A stretch of 64,000 nt of DNA from Eremothecium cymbalariae DBVPG#7215 (Eukaryota > Ascomycota > Saccharomycetes > Saccharomycetales > Saccharomycetaceae), in the NCBI RefSeq assembly GCF_000235365.1, contig NC_016455.1, forward strand, positions 682,001 to 746,000. Direction: 5' to 3'. Made by a program: the position numbers and the translations under genes. Positions 10,718 through 21,576 of this stretch are shown piece after piece; position 1 is the stretch's first letter; the number at the start of each line of letters is the position of its first letter. Under the pieces are notes generated by a model. The model worked only from the letters and a program-made list of their open reading frames with translations, was not told the origin of the DNA and did no database searches.

Positions 10718-11416
10718 TCATGATTCGTGTAATATCCATGATGGGTCCCAATATAAAGTATCTCCATCAGCTTGGTCATCAACCCACAAAAGACCGTTAG
10801 CAACCATCTTTTCAAGGACAGCTTTACTTCTAACACTCTTCCACTCTAGGTTAGCTCTCAGTAGTGATATACTAGCATGCCCTAAGATAGTGCATATCTC
10901 AAGGATTTTTGCCTGATCTCCTGTAAGCTCATTAGGAACACTTCGTAGATATTTTTTACCCCTTATAGAAAAGGATTCAAATCCCCCTTCTAAACTGCCA
11001 AGCATTTCTATTGACTTTTCGAGATCATTCATTTGTACTTTAGTCATTTTAAAGTATCCTTTATATAGGTCATTAAAAGAGATAACACCACCGTTTAAAT
11101 CCTTAGTCTTCCTACATATTTCAATTACCTTCACACAAATTTCATAATAAAAGTCGTTTACGTGAAATAAGTGTTTATCTTTATCAAACAATGATAATGG
11201 ATCAATACCAATAGTAGAACACATTTTCATAAATTTAGCCCTAAAGTCAGGATTCGCGCGCAACTCCTTATTATGGTCCTTTGCAAACTTTACAAGTCGT
11301 TCTTGAAAAACACTTAATTGATCTTTCAATTCTTGGCCCTGTCTCCCAAGATTTGCACCAGCAGTCTTATAGCCATGGTCACTTTCATCAAGTGCTGCAA
11401 CACCGTACCTCTTCAT
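10718..11416 (-). CDS. SNF8: SNF8 (VPS22), ESCRT-II subunit
   Basis: A 232-residue EAP30-family protein (233 in S. cerevisiae). The core helical hairpin has QELKDQLSVFQERLVKFAKD, followed by MCSTIGIDPLSLFDKDKHLF and two winged-helix domains ending in VANGLLWVDDQADGDTLYWD. It works with Vps25 and Vps36 in ESCRT-II to sort ubiquitinated membrane proteins into multivesicular bodies. It is divergent from HAT1, with 123 bp between starts (YPL002C-YPL001W). Confidence 0.96.
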   Translation of the reverse strand: MKRYGVAALDESDHGYKTAGANLGRQGQELKDQLSVFQERLVKFAKDHNKELRANPDFRAKFMKMCSTIGIDPLSLFDKDKHLFHVNDFYYEICVKVIEICRKTKDLNGGVISFNDLYKGYFKMTKVQMNDLEKSIEMLGSLEGGFESFSIRGKKYLRSVPNELTGDQAKILEICTILGHASISLLRANLEWKSVRSKAVLEKMVANGLLWVDDQADGDTLYWDPSWILHES

Positions 11417-11539
11417 GAGATCACTTTATTCGCATTTTGTTCTTTACTAGTAAAAAGGAGAATTCACTGACAACCCGAATGTTTTCATCTTATTCTTACA
11501 ATCGAAAAACGATGATTAAAATTCAAACTAGAAACTATA

Positions 11540-12724
11540 ATGGCGGTCGATTTAAAGCCGGAAAATTGGACTGTATCTAGTACTGAGGCTTTGAAGTTAT
11601 CTTTGGTTGATGATAATGGTGCAATTCAGTTCAGACCTACTTTTACTTACCCAATTTTTGGTGACTCTGAACAGATTTTCGGATATCAGAATCTGAGCAT
11701 CTGTTTGGCGTTTGATTCTGTTACTTTTAAACCTTTTATTAATGCCAAATATGATAAAATGATGGATGATATTGATGATGTTCAGGAAAAGCTATTGAAT
11801 TTCTTACCTGAAGAAGATGTAGTTATTAAGGACGAGGTTAGATGGGTTGATAAATTTCAAAAAGAGAGAGAAAGCTTTACGTTACCTGATGATGAATTGA
11901 AGATTGCAGAATATTCATCAGACGGAGAACAATATGCCGTATATCAAACCAAGCTATCTGATGATCCCATTAGAAAACTTCACAAGCGTATGCAGATCTT
12001 TACCTTGTTGTTCATCGAATCTGCGTCATATATTGATGAAGAAGATAATTCTTGGGATATCTTTATTTCTTTTAAGAAGTCGACGAAGCAATGTATTGGT
12101 TACGCTACAGCATATAAATACTGGAGATATATCAATGGAACCCAATTCGATGCTTCTGAGATACTAGCGAAAAGAGCTAAAATTTCTCAATTCATTATAT
12201 TTCCTCCATACCAATCTAGGAACCACGGTTCCCACTTATACAATGCAGTTGTTAATTTGTGGTTAAAAACCCCAGAAATAACGGAAATAACAATTGAGGA
12301 TCCAAACGAATCTTTCGATGACTTAAGAGACAGAAATGACCTTCAAAGGTTATACACAGCAGGATTTTTCAAAACTATTCCTGATGAACTGCCAATATCA
12401 AAAAAATGGCTAGAAGAAAAGATGAGTGAGTATAAGTTGGAGAGAAGGCAATTTGTCCGTCTAGTTGAGATGATCTTATTGCATAAAAAATCATCAAATT
12501 TCAGACTACAAGTTAAGAATAGACTATACGAAAAGAACTATGAAGTTTTGGCCAATATGGATGATAGCACTATAAAAGATAAGCTCCAGACTGCATTCCA
12601 ATTAGTAAAGGATGATTACGAACGTATACTTCAAACAGTTAAATTCGAGAAACGTGAAATAGTTGATGATTTTAACACGAATATCGTAAAGAAACAAAAA
12701 TTAAAAACGGAGACAAAATTATGA
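11540..12724 (+). CDS. HAT1: HAT1, type B histone acetyltransferase catalytic subunit
   Basis: A 394-residue GNAT acetyltransferase; S. cerevisiae Hat1 has 374. The start ATG follows a short AT-rich leader. The acetyl-CoA binding region is seen in ISQFIIFPPYQSRNHGSHLY (motif A with a Q/RxxGxG/S-type loop), and ITEITIEDPNESFDDLRDRN contains the catalytic glutamate region. With Hat2 it acetylates free histone H4 at K5 and K12 before deposition. It is the last gene before the centromere, as YPL001W is next to CEN16. Confidence 0.94.
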   Translation: MAVDLKPENWTVSSTEALKLSLVDDNGAIQFRPTFTYPIFGDSEQIFGYQNLSICLAFDSVTFKPFINAKYDKMMDDIDDVQEKLLNFLPEEDVVIKDEVRWVDKFQKERESFTLPDDELKIAEYSSDGEQYAVYQTKLSDDPIRKLHKRMQIFTLLFIESASYIDEEDNSWDIFISFKKSTKQCIGYATAYKYWRYINGTQFDASEILAKRAKISQFIIFPPYQSRNHGSHLYNAVVNLWLKTPEITEITIEDPNESFDDLRDRNDLQRLYTAGFFKTIPDELPISKKWLEEKMSEYKLERRQFVRLVEMILLHKKSSNFRLQVKNRLYEKNYEVLANMDDSTIKDKLQTAFQLVKDDYERILQTVKFEKREIVDDFNTNIVKKQKLKTETKL

Positions 12725-13315
12725 ATTAGATAACTCGATTTTGGCGGGTATTACTGAATCTCATAATTGATGTCATTTCAATATTTTCCGCTGCAAAATT
12801 TTAAGCTAATAGTAAACTTAAACTGAATTATGTAAAAAAACTAATTCATAATATATTCTGTTTAAAGTAAACCATCTAAATATTAGAATCAAATATTATC
12901 TACCTTTAAGTATAATCCGATTTTTAGACCCATTAAGCTAGTTAGAATAGCTTATAGTTTTTCTGAAGTTAATACTGAATAACTTGAATAAATCAGTATA
13001 ATCATAACAATGTATTTACTTCAATTACAAAAAAAACATGAATACTTTCATTTCAGATGATAATATGATAATTTATTTTTTAAAAAATTCAAAAATAATA
13101 AAATTAAATGAAATTAAATGAACTTAAATTAGAAAAAAAATTCGAACGGACGCGGTATACTAGACCAAATAAACTAAATAAAAAAGGAGATTAAATAAAA
13201 TACAGGTAGGTGGCATTACTTCTTGATTTATTAAAATAGTCAATACAAGAATAGATTAGGGTATGTACCTGTCGACCTAACTCTAGGAAGAACGTGAAAT
13301 ATAAATATATAAAAT
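12725..13315. other. Pericentric spacer left of the centromere
   Basis: Very AT-rich sequence between HAT1 and CDEI, with runs of A and T. It contains the HAT1 3' end. No gene, tRNA or repeat was recognised. Confidence 0.6.
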
Positions 13316-13323
13316 ATCACATG
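13316..13323 (+). promoter_or_regulatory. CDEI (Cbf1 site) of the centromere
   Basis: ATCACATG, a perfect RTCACRTG element at the left edge of the centromere. Confidence 0.9.
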
Positions 13324-13487
13324 ACTTCAAAAATATAAATTCACCAAAAATATTATTTTTTATTAAATAATTAAAATTATAGTAAAAATTATATAGTTCT
13401 TATTAATTAATAAAATATTTTAATAAGACCTATCATAATAATAAATATTATAATTTGTTCACTATACCAGTATTATAATTAATATTT

Positions 13488-13513
13488 TGTTTTTGTTTCC
13501 CGAACATTATTTA
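13488..13513 (+). promoter_or_regulatory. CDEIII (CBF3 site) of the centromere
   Basis: TGTTTTTG followed by TTTCCCGAAC. The CCG triplet needed for Cep3 binding is at 13500-13502. One T of the S. cerevisiae TTTCCG core is replaced by C. The right edge is approximate. Confidence 0.85.
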
Positions 13514-13790
13514 TAAGTTAATAATGTATTTGAAAAAATTAATTTATTTTTTATAAATTTCCCTAGATATTATTGAAATCTACATAATTAAACATTTAAA
13601 GAAACTATAATGAATTATATAACGTATTATTATATGTATTAACGAAAATATCTGTTGATGGATAAATAAAAATAAACTATCAATATTTATGATTTAATTA
13701 ATGATTCAAGTATTTACTTTCTATAACATCAATGCACCACATATTGATATGTCATCTTTAAAAAAGAAATAGATGTTTTAATCAATAATT

Positions 13791-13812
13791 TGAAAAAGTT
13801 TTCAGTGATGAG
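13791..13812. promoter_or_regulatory. RRPE-like and PAC-like motifs upstream of LOC1
   Basis: TGAAAAAGTTTT (RRPE-like) at 13791-13802 and GATGAG (PAC core) at 13807-13812, about 60-80 bp before the LOC1 start. This is the tandem arrangement usual in ribosome-biogenesis promoters, which suits LOC1. Confidence 0.5.
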
Positions 13813-13872
13813 GTTCATAAACTATAACGTGAGAGATGGTTTGGAGATTAAAAGACAAGATATCTAAATATT

Positions 13873-14490
13873 ATGGCTGGGAAACAATCGAAAACTGCTA
13901 AAAGGGCCAAGTCCCAAAATATGAAAAGGGATATCACTCCTGATGTACTCCAAGACAGCCATGCTCGAAATCAGATGGCCAACATTCCACATAAAGTAGA
14001 AAAATCTTTAACTCGCAAACCATCCAAACAACAAGTAAAGAAAGAGCAAGCCATTACACGTTTATACGGCAGTAAAAACAAAAAACAGAGAGTGTATTCT
14101 GAAAAAGAATTAAATATCCCTTCATTAAATAAGGCTATTGTTCCAGGGGTTAAAATTAGAAGTGGAAAAAAGGGCAAGAAATTTGTCCAAGATCATGATT
14201 TAATAACTTTGAATAGACTTATCCAAACAATTGGTGACAAGAATGATGAAGTAACTGAATCGAAGTTAGAGAGAATTAAAAGGTTGGAACAAATTCGTGA
14301 ATTAAGAAAACAGGAAATTAAAAGAAGAGAACAAGCAAAAAGGGAACAATTAGATAACAAAAAAGATGAAATCAAGCATAAGGCATCTGTGGCAAGATCC
14401 ATGCGTAGAAAAAATAAAAGAGACGAACATAGAATGACCTCTATGCCACCAGTCTCTAAAAATATTAATAAGAAGGTTTCTTTCGCTTAA
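13873..14490 (+). CDS. LOC1: LOC1, 60S assembly and ASH1 mRNA localisation factor
   Basis: A 205-residue, highly basic protein (204 in S. cerevisiae). It has no globular fold signature: lysine- and arginine-rich throughout, with a long charged helix in the second half ([20 protein letters not shown]). The N-terminus [16 protein letters not shown] and the block [20 protein letters not shown] resemble Loc1. It is a nucleolar double-stranded-RNA binding protein required for pre-60S maturation and for Ash1 mRNA localisation. It lies immediately right of the centromere, like YFR001W beside CEN6. Confidence 0.88.
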   Translation: MAGKQSKTAKRAKSQNMKRDITPDVLQDSHARNQMANIPHKVEKSLTRKPSKQQVKKEQAITRLYGSKNKKQRVYSEKELNIPSLNKAIVPGVKIRSGKKGKKFVQDHDLITLNRLIQTIGDKNDEVTESKLERIKRLEQIRELRKQEIKRREQAKREQLDNKKDEIKHKASVARSMRRKNKRDEHRMTSMPPVSKNINKKVSFA

Positions 14491-16415
14491 CTTCAGCGCT
14501 CTTAAAAGTTGGAACAGAATTCTGGTCATATGAGAAATTTTAATTCTGGTTGGTTGGAGGCTCTACATCGCTGTTTTACAAGGCATCCTTTCTGAATATA
14601 TCTTTCATAAAAACAGCTACCTCATCAACGCTAAATTCAGTTGCGTCCTACGATCAGTCTATGCATTACCTGTTCTAGCTTTTAGAAAGATGACCTTGCT
14701 GTACATGCTATTTATTAATATATGCATGCACAACAAGTCGGCCAATCCCTCCGTATCTGTGCATGTTAACAGTTTTATCCTCTATCGTGGCGACTGTTTT
14801 TGGTTGCCAATGTGCATTTGTATTTTAAGCCTATTTCGAATATCTATAGTGGTCAAGTATTCCTAATATATAATCAATGTTCAATTATCCTTAAATTCTG
14901 ATATACTAGTTCAAAACTAGGGATTGAGTTAGAGGCAATGAGCACACATCTCGTAATGCAAACCAGCTTGAGGAGTATTATTACTATTGAAAAGCGTGAT
15001 TAATGGGAAATTAGGAATAAATTATACGACGTTTTATTAAACCTAATAATCCCAACACTGTCTAATAACGCAGGGATATCTATTCCAACTTCACTACTAA
15101 TGGAGAAATTCCATGAGTTATTCAGTACCGATCGGGATTGGTCATACATACAACAACATTACGTCTTTTTTATTATATTATTTTAGTATTTGGTTTTTAT
15201 TTGGAATGAATGACATAGAGTTTAGTACGGCTGTATGTCGCATACATGTCGACCATGTAAGGGAAAAGTATCTGTGCATGCAACCGCATTTGTTAACCAG
15301 CGCCGCAAGTAACCAATATTTAAGCTAATTCTCGGAATAATGGGCATTAAGACTCCATCATCCGCTCAGTATCATAAGGAGTGGTCTGATGTCCTGATGA
15401 TAAAATTAAAGAGTAAATGTGAATAGATAATCTTGTTTAATAATCGATGAACTATCATCATCTTACCATGCCCCTAAAGTCTTGAAATAAAAAAAGTTTA
15501 CCAAGCGTGGCTCTGCTGCGTTCTACATTTTATTATAGTTGTCCTACGGTATCAAGGAGTTCCTACTATTCACTACCGTGATTTTCGCACGCTCTACATC
15601 CAGTGGACCCTTTCCCAGGACGATACTGTTAGGGAGAGAGGGGTGGCTTTTTTACTGGCTTACCAATAGATAACGACCTTACATAGTGTTTGTTTGACCT
15701 TGCTTTTATGAAAGCTTTGCGCTGACAATGGTGACGTGACCTATTAAGCTATCGCTACGTCTTCCTCCTCCCCTACTAAATTTAAAGAGCATGCCGTCTC
15801 TCATTCTATATGTTGTCTATATGTATTACGGTGTAAATGTGCTATAATTAAATACCTGATCCACTTCACACATCTGCATTTAGCAGTTACTCTCTTGTAA
15901 TTGAGAAGTAGCCTTCCTTGAAATATCTTGATGACACAAGTTAGTAACCATAGCACTGTCAAAAAACTAGCGCTGCCATTTTCCTCAAGAATGGTAAATC
16001 GGACTTTGCCCTCCGAAGTGCATATATATAGGATGGTAAGAAGATTGGGGGTTGTAGCTGACCGTTAGAAGGGTCATCCTAGAAGTTGGAGTAGAAAGAA
16101 TACTATTATGAAATAATATGATGAGTATTTGCTTTGTAGGCCAAACTTTCAGGTGGGAATTCTTGTAGCATAATCTGGGTGATGAGAAGTTCGACTGCAC
16201 CCTTACACACAAACAAGGCTGCTGGTGCTGCTGGTGTTTGATAGCATAACAATATGTAATTAAATTAACTTCCCTGGTCATGATGCTTGCATATTGGATA
16301 TGGTGCACATAGGTTTTTGATAATAGTACTTAAGGAGTAGATTCACAGAATATTGATTAAATTTAGGCAGACGAAGTAGAGGCTTGATAGCATTAGTGTC
16401 AGCGTTCAAGGAATT
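14491..16415. other. 1.9-kb gene-free region LOC1-PDH1
   Basis: Unusually long spacer for this window. Open frames of 71 and 107 codons occur but have no family features or conserved neighbours, and I treat them as chance. Stress-element-like AGGGG/CCCCT words lie near 15636-15650 and 15768-15776, and several CATATG/TATATA stretches are seen. No tRNA box pattern and no convincing snoRNA boxes were found. It may contain the PDH1 promoter and a decayed gene that I cannot recognise. Confidence 0.55.
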
Positions 16416-17972
16416 ATGTTAGCTAAGGGGTGTGTTCGAGTAAGTGGACGTCAGGGTTTATTTGGCGTCCAAATTAGGATGGCGATGTTAAGTTCATTTA
16501 ATTCGCCTAAAATCAGTTCTAATGACAGGCCAAAACCGGACCAGCTGTTAAAGGATATTGCATCTTATGTCCACAATACTAAGATAATATCAAAAGAGGC
16601 CTTTCAGACAGCTAAATTATGCTTTTTAGACTCTTTAGGTTGTGGTTTGGCTGCTCTTAAATACGAGCAACCTCGAGGAATTATTAAGCCGATCGTTCCA
16701 GGTACTGTTGTTCCCAATGGAACGAAGGTAATCGGTACGAAGTACCGGATGGATCCTGTGAATGGTGCTTTTGCTATTGGAACTTTAATAAGATGGTTAG
16801 ACTATAACGATTGCTGGTTGGCTGCTGAATGGGGTCATCCGTCCGACAATCTAGGGGGTATCTTAGCTATTGCTGATTACATGACTAGACTGTCAAAAGC
16901 GACGGCTGGTGATGATGGCAGACTTTTTACTGTCCATGACGTTTTGGAAGCTATGATCAAGGCACATGAAATTCAAGGTATAATCGCATTGGATAATGCC
17001 TTTAATGAAGTTGGTTTAGATCATATTGTGTTGGTTAAAGTTGCTACTACAGCAGTGGTTTCTAAAATGCTGAATTTAACTGAGGAACAAACTGTGGAAG
17101 CATTATCACAGGCTTTTGTTGATGGCCAATCATTAAGGACGTATAGACATGCACCAAACACAGGATCTAGGAAGTCTTGGGCTGCAGGTGACGCAGGAGC
17201 TAGGGCGGTCAAACTGTCATTCCTTGTCAAAAACGGAGAAGTTGGGACTATTCCTTCTGTTCTAACTGCGGAAACTTGGGGATTTTATGATGTCTTGTTC
17301 AATTCGAAACCATTCGAATTTAAGCAACGGAAAGAATTTGGATCCTATGTTATGGAGAATATTCTGTTCAAGATTTCTTTCCCAGCTGAGTTCCATGCCC
17401 AAACTGCTGCTGAAGCTGCTCTTAAAGGTCGTAAGATATTGAGAAAGATGGGCAAGAGCTACAAAGACATAAAGTCAATTAAAATCAGAACCCAAGAAGC
17501 AGCTCTCAAAATCATTGACAAATCGGGGCCCCTATACAACTACGCTGACAGGGACCATTGTCTCCAATATATGACAGCAATCCCCTTGATATATGGTAGA
17601 TTACATGCGGACGATTATCACGATAATGTCGCTTCGAACCCAGAGATTGACGAACTAAGAGCTAAAATGTACTGTGTAAAGGATGAAAAGTTTACCGAGG
17701 ACTATCATAATCCAGATAAGCGTGCCATTCCAAATGGTTTGACTATAGAATTAAATGACGGAACTATTTTAGATGAAATTGTCGTTGAATATCCAATTGG
17801 TCACAAATTCAGGAGAAAAGAGGCAGTACCACTATTGTTGGAAAAGTTCTACAGGCATATATCGGAGCATTTTAGCGGTGACCTCAGTAAGGTAGAAGCC
17901 ATCATGTCAAAAAGCTCTGAGGACAGTTTTGAATACATGAGTATCGACGAGTACATAGATTACTATTGTTAA
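16416..17972 (+). CDS. PDH1: PDH1, mitochondrial 2-methylcitrate dehydratase
   Basis: A 518-residue MmgE/PrpD-family enzyme (516 in S. cerevisiae). The N-terminus is basic and lacks acidic residues (MLAKGCVRVSGRQGLFGVQI), as for a matrix presequence. The PrpD core follows: FLDSLGCGLAALK, WLDYNDCWLAAEWGHPSDNL, then SFPAEFHAQTAAEAAL. It acts in propionate breakdown by the methylcitrate cycle. In S. cerevisiae the homologue YPR002W lies two genes from CEN16; here it sits between LOC1 and NIC96, both CEN6-side genes, so the two centromere neighbourhoods are merged. Confidence 0.93.
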   Translation: MLAKGCVRVSGRQGLFGVQIRMAMLSSFNSPKISSNDRPKPDQLLKDIASYVHNTKIISKEAFQTAKLCFLDSLGCGLAALKYEQPRGIIKPIVPGTVVPNGTKVIGTKYRMDPVNGAFAIGTLIRWLDYNDCWLAAEWGHPSDNLGGILAIADYMTRLSKATAGDDGRLFTVHDVLEAMIKAHEIQGIIALDNAFNEVGLDHIVLVKVATTAVVSKMLNLTEEQTVEALSQAFVDGQSLRTYRHAPNTGSRKSWAAGDAGARAVKLSFLVKNGEVGTIPSVLTAETWGFYDVLFNSKPFEFKQRKEFGSYVMENILFKISFPAEFHAQTAAEAALKGRKILRKMGKSYKDIKSIKIRTQEAALKIIDKSGPLYNYADRDHCLQYMTAIPLIYGRLHADDYHDNVASNPEIDELRAKMYCVKDEKFTEDYHNPDKRAIPNGLTIELNDGTILDEIVVEYPIGHKFRRKEAVPLLLEKFYRHISEHFSGDLSKVEAIMSKSSEDSFEYMSIDEYIDYYC

Positions 17973-18305
17973 AAAAATAGTTTATCAGTCGAAGTTTTGA
18001 GTTCTAGGCTGAAAACTCCATTTATAATGATTATTTAGTTCGAAACCCATGAAACCATCAGCTTATGAATGAATGATTATATTGATCTATTTAGTTATTT
18101 ATTTATTGGTGGTGCTGACGCAGTAGTTACCATTCCCTTCTACGTTTTGTGAGGCGTGTCATTTATCCGGGTAACATTTGTTTAATATGACAATTATAAA
18201 ATTTTCTCTCGTTTGGAAATCTTGAAACATGAACGTAAACAAGCGGGAGCTGAGAGGCGATTGGTGCTCTAACAGATACAAAGAGCAGTTCATCAAGCAC
18301 TAGCA
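17973..18305. other. Spacer PDH1-NIC96
   Basis: A 333-bp intergenic region between two genes on the same strand. It must carry the PDH1 3' end and the NIC96 promoter. Nothing else was recognised. Confidence 0.5.
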
Positions 18306-20860
18306 ATGGCTAATACGGCTGATAAGTCAGCATTGAAGACTGTGGGCTCTCAAGATACTCCTTTAAAAGGTGTTTCTAAGACTTTCAATGATTTAATTGA
18401 AACTTCAAAAAACTTGCCATCAACATCATCAGAATTAGGATCGGTTTTATTGAATGTTAATGAAATTAAGAAGCGGGCAGCAGAATTAAGAGCTAAAAAC
18501 TCGTGTTCTAAATCTCCTCACCATACTAGGGCACATTATTTATTAGCAGGCAGTGGATTGGCTATCCAAGATGTGGAATCCTCTTTGAAAAGTTTGGAAT
18601 CTAGACACCTGCTAGAACAGAACGTCCCAAATAAGGCTTCTGATGGTGATTTGGATACATACTTGCGTAATAAGAAAGATGAAAATATTTTATCTTCGAT
18701 TGAGCAGTCATTGTCTTTGGCTGCAAAAGATTTTGACAGTTTTGTTAATGCTAATTTTAATTTGGACTGCAAGCAGCGTAAAGAAGAAGTCAGAAGAAGC
18801 TTTTTAGGTATAATGTGGAAAGGTGAAAATAAGGGCAAGGATTCCATCTCCGTATCAGATGGTCTATTTGTTACATGGCCTAAGCGGGGGAGTGGTATTC
18901 TTGACGGTGAGTCAAAATTAAATATTAATGAAAATTATGTTGTGAGAGAAAAGTTTGAAAGATATGCCAGGATTATCAACCGGTTCAATAACGCTAGACA
19001 AATGAATAACAATTTTTCTTTATCCAAGGAATTTATTGATATTTTTCAAAATTCTGCCGATTTTAAATATAGACAGCTGTTGGAAGCTTGGAATATTTTG
19101 GATAACTACCGTTTAAACTATGACTCTATGAATGTTGTAGATATATCAAAGGGCTACTTGGAAAATCAGTTTATGGATTATGTGGATGCTTTGTATAAGA
19201 AAAACAGAAACGAAGGCTTACCCACCAATATTAATAAGATTAAATCGTTCATTGAGTGTAAGTTAAAAAATCCAAATAGTACCTGGAAATTTGGTAATTT
19301 GACTGTTGTTAATGGTGTCCCAGTCTGGGCGTTAATTTTCTATTTGCTAAGGGCTGGAAAAGCGCAGGAGGCCTTAGAAGTTGCAATCAATAATAAACTA
19401 AGCCTAAAGAAGGTGGAGCAATCATTTTTGGCCTATTTCAAGGCTTATGTTGCTTCTAAGGATAAACGACTTCCCCAGGAATTTGTTACAAGGTTGCATA
19501 CCGAATATAATCAACATATAAAAAATGCTCTTGATGGCGACCCATTTAGACTGGCAGTATACAAGATCATCGGGAGATGTGACTTGACAAGGAAAAATAT
19601 ATCCTCGATTACGTTGAGCGTTGAGGATTGGCTATGGGTACATTTTATGCTAATCAAAGATGACATTTCAAGTGATGATCCAGTTTATGAACGCTACAGC
19701 CTAACTGACTTTCAAAACATCATTACTTCCTACGGCGCAGCTAGCTTCAATAATCATTACTTGCAAGTCCTATTATTAAGTGGGCAATACGAGCTTGCTG
19801 TTCAGTATGCCTACAACATAAACGAAATAGATGCCGTCCATTTGGCCATTGCGTTAGCAGATTACAACCTGTTACAAGTAACAGATAATGTTTCTGATGA
19901 TGAATTTATCACCACCCAAACTAATGAAAAAAAAATCAACTTTGCCAGGATTTTGGGTAACTATACAAAATCCTTCAAATTTTCTGATCCTAGAATTGCA
20001 GTCGAGTATTTGCTTTTGATTGCACTAATTCCAGGCAAGATTCAAGTCGAACTATCCCATGAAGCCCTCAGGGAGTTGGTATTAGAAACCAAAGAATTTA
20101 CCATACTTTTGGGTAAGCTTAATAGAGATGGCACTAGGATACCTGGTATCATTGAAGAAAGACAATCTTTGTTGTATTTGACGGATAAGAAGGACTTTTT
20201 ACACAAAATCACTGAACAAGCAGCACGCAGAGCTGATGAGGACGGCAGAGTTTATGATAGTCTCTTGTTATACCAACTATCCGAAGAATATGATATTGTT
20301 ATCAAAATTGTGAACAAATTGTTGAGTGAAATGTTAAGTAATACGGATCTAGATCAACCGTTGTTAAGGCAAGATGACAACAGTGAGACCAATCCAATAT
20401 TGCTTGCTAAAAAGCTAATTGATGTTTACATTAAGAATTTGGAAATCTCGAAGAAGGTCCATAGAAAAACAAGGAAACTTGTATTCTATTGTTGAAATTA
20501 GTTGACGTTAGAAGAACTTATATAGCCCTTCAGTGGCAAAACACTTTACAACAGGTTGAAGAGCTAGATTTACTGCCCTCAGTTGATGAATCCTCTCCAA
20601 GAAAAAAGGCCCAGGAGTTCCATAATTTAGACGACTGCATTACTAAAAACATTCCAAACTTATTAATCATTACAATGTCCTGCGTTTCTAATTTGATCAA
20701 GCAACTAAGTAAAGGACCATTTTCAAATGTGGCCACTCAAGCCCAGATAGACGCCTTGAAAAAGCTTGCCAATAACTACATGATATACCGAGGCATGACC
20801 CAATACAAGATGCCCAGAGAAGTATACAACACCTTAATCAACCTTGAGGTCGGCTTGTGA
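18306..20860 (+). CDS. NIC96: NIC96, linker nucleoporin, interrupted by one frameshift
   Basis: Two overlapping frames together make one Nic96 of about 850 residues (839 in S. cerevisiae). The first (18306-20495) covers the N-terminal coiled region that binds the Nsp1-Nup57-Nup49 complex and most of the alpha-helical solenoid. The second, in the -1 frame and open only from 20465, continues with ETCILLLKLVDVRRTY and the C-terminal helices to 20860. The protein homology crosses between 20465 and 20474, at a run of five A; one extra A would restore the frame. Nic96 is an essential nuclear pore scaffold protein, so a true null is unlikely. I favour a missing base in the sequence. Neighbours LOC1, PDH1 and YPI1 fit YFR002W. 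Confidence 0.9.
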
Positions 20861-20963
20861 GTATAAATGTAGTATAATTATAATACATAAAGATATTATG
20901 TAGGATACCTGTAAATTATAGATTAATTTCATGATAACGAAATTTGACTGCCTCCCCCCTACA

Positions 20964-21416
20964 TCATTTATTCTCATGCAGGAATTTCTGTCTATACTGA
21001 CGATAGTCAGGTTGAACTTCATATGCATTGGGACTACTAGGTTTCTTCTGCTCCAACTTATGAAGTCGCCGCTCTAACCTGGCCTTCCTTCTTGCTTCAA
21101 AGTCCATACCATCGTCATTCTCTGACGAGGAGGAAGTAGACGAGGAACTGGCTGGCTGATGGTCACCGCCAGTTTCTTCCTCCTCATCATAATTCTGTTG
21201 CGGATGGAAAATACAACAAATCTTAGTCTTCTTCTTATTCATATGTTCATTATCTATAACATTTCTATCCCAGGTAACCTTTGATTTCTGTTCCTTTTTA
21301 GACAGTTTTGGTACTTGATCGGATTGATCCGCCCTAAGTTGCAATAATTGTGATGTTTCTGGTAGAGTAACAGTTTGCGACCTATTCGTGTGTGTATCCT
21401 GGCTGTTACTCGTCAT
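20964..21416 (-). CDS. YPI1: YPI1, Glc7 phosphatase regulator (inhibitor-3 family)
   Basis: A 150-residue hydrophilic protein (155 in S. cerevisiae). The conserved core reads [20 protein letters not shown] followed by CCIFHP: an RVxF-like phosphatase-docking region and the inhibitor-3 KKKSKCCCIF-type motif. An acidic and serine stretch follows, then [18 protein letters not shown] and the conserved NAYEVQPDY end. It binds protein phosphatase 1 (Glc7) with Sds22 in the nucleus. It is convergent with NIC96 and divergent from RPN11, the YFR002W-003C-004W order. Confidence 0.93.
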   Translation of the reverse strand: MTSNSQDTHTNRSQTVTLPETSQLLQLRADQSDQVPKLSKKEQKSKVTWDRNVIDNEHMNKKKTKICCIFHPQQNYDEEEETGGDHQPASSSSTSSSSENDDGMDFEARRKARLERRLHKLEQKKPSSPNAYEVQPDYRQYRQKFLHENK

Positions 21417-21576
21417 ATTCCAACTATATTAGTGAAAGATAGGGTCGCTATGCGAACTATCAGCTCCCATAATTACTTTCTAGCAGCATTATGTGATGAA
21501 TTTATAGATAGTCAGTCAGTCAGTCAACTTTGGCCGGTGTTTTCGAGTCGTTGGTTATGATCATTCTGAAGCTGTG

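Larger units (their letters stand above)
13316..13513 (+). other. CEN: Point centromere (CDEI-CDEII-CDEIII)
   Basis: CDEI is an exact RTCACRTG match, ATCACATG, at 13316-13323. CDEII is the 164-bp stretch 13324-13487, about 89% A+T by hand count. CDEIII starts at 13488 with TGTTTTTG, followed by the essential CCG core (13500-13502) in TTTCCCGAAC, very close to the S. cerevisiae consensus TGTTTWTGNTTTCCGAA. Spacing and order are right, and the position between HAT1 (YPL001W) and LOC1 (YFR001W), the first genes beside CEN16 and CEN6, is exactly where a non-duplicated ancestor should have its centromere. The long CDEII resembles the double-length type reported for Kluyveromyces lactis and Eremothecium. 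Cbf1 would bind CDEI and the CBF3 complex CDEIII. Confidence 0.93.

Noticed and set aside
15113..15328. 71-codon plus-strand frame in the LOC1-PDH1 gap
   Set aside because: Short, no homology; start context and composition are unremarkable.
15395..15475. Box C-like TGATGA that might start a C/D snoRNA
   Set aside because: No box D (CTGA) at a suitable distance and no terminal stem.
15985..16308. 107-codon minus-strand frame upstream of PDH1
   Set aside because: No recognisable homology; low-complexity and located in the PDH1 promoter.
20465..20495. Programmed -1 frameshifting in NIC96
   Set aside because: No X XXY YYZ heptamer in the right frame; a lost A in the A run explains the break more simply. 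Kept only as a low-probability alternative.
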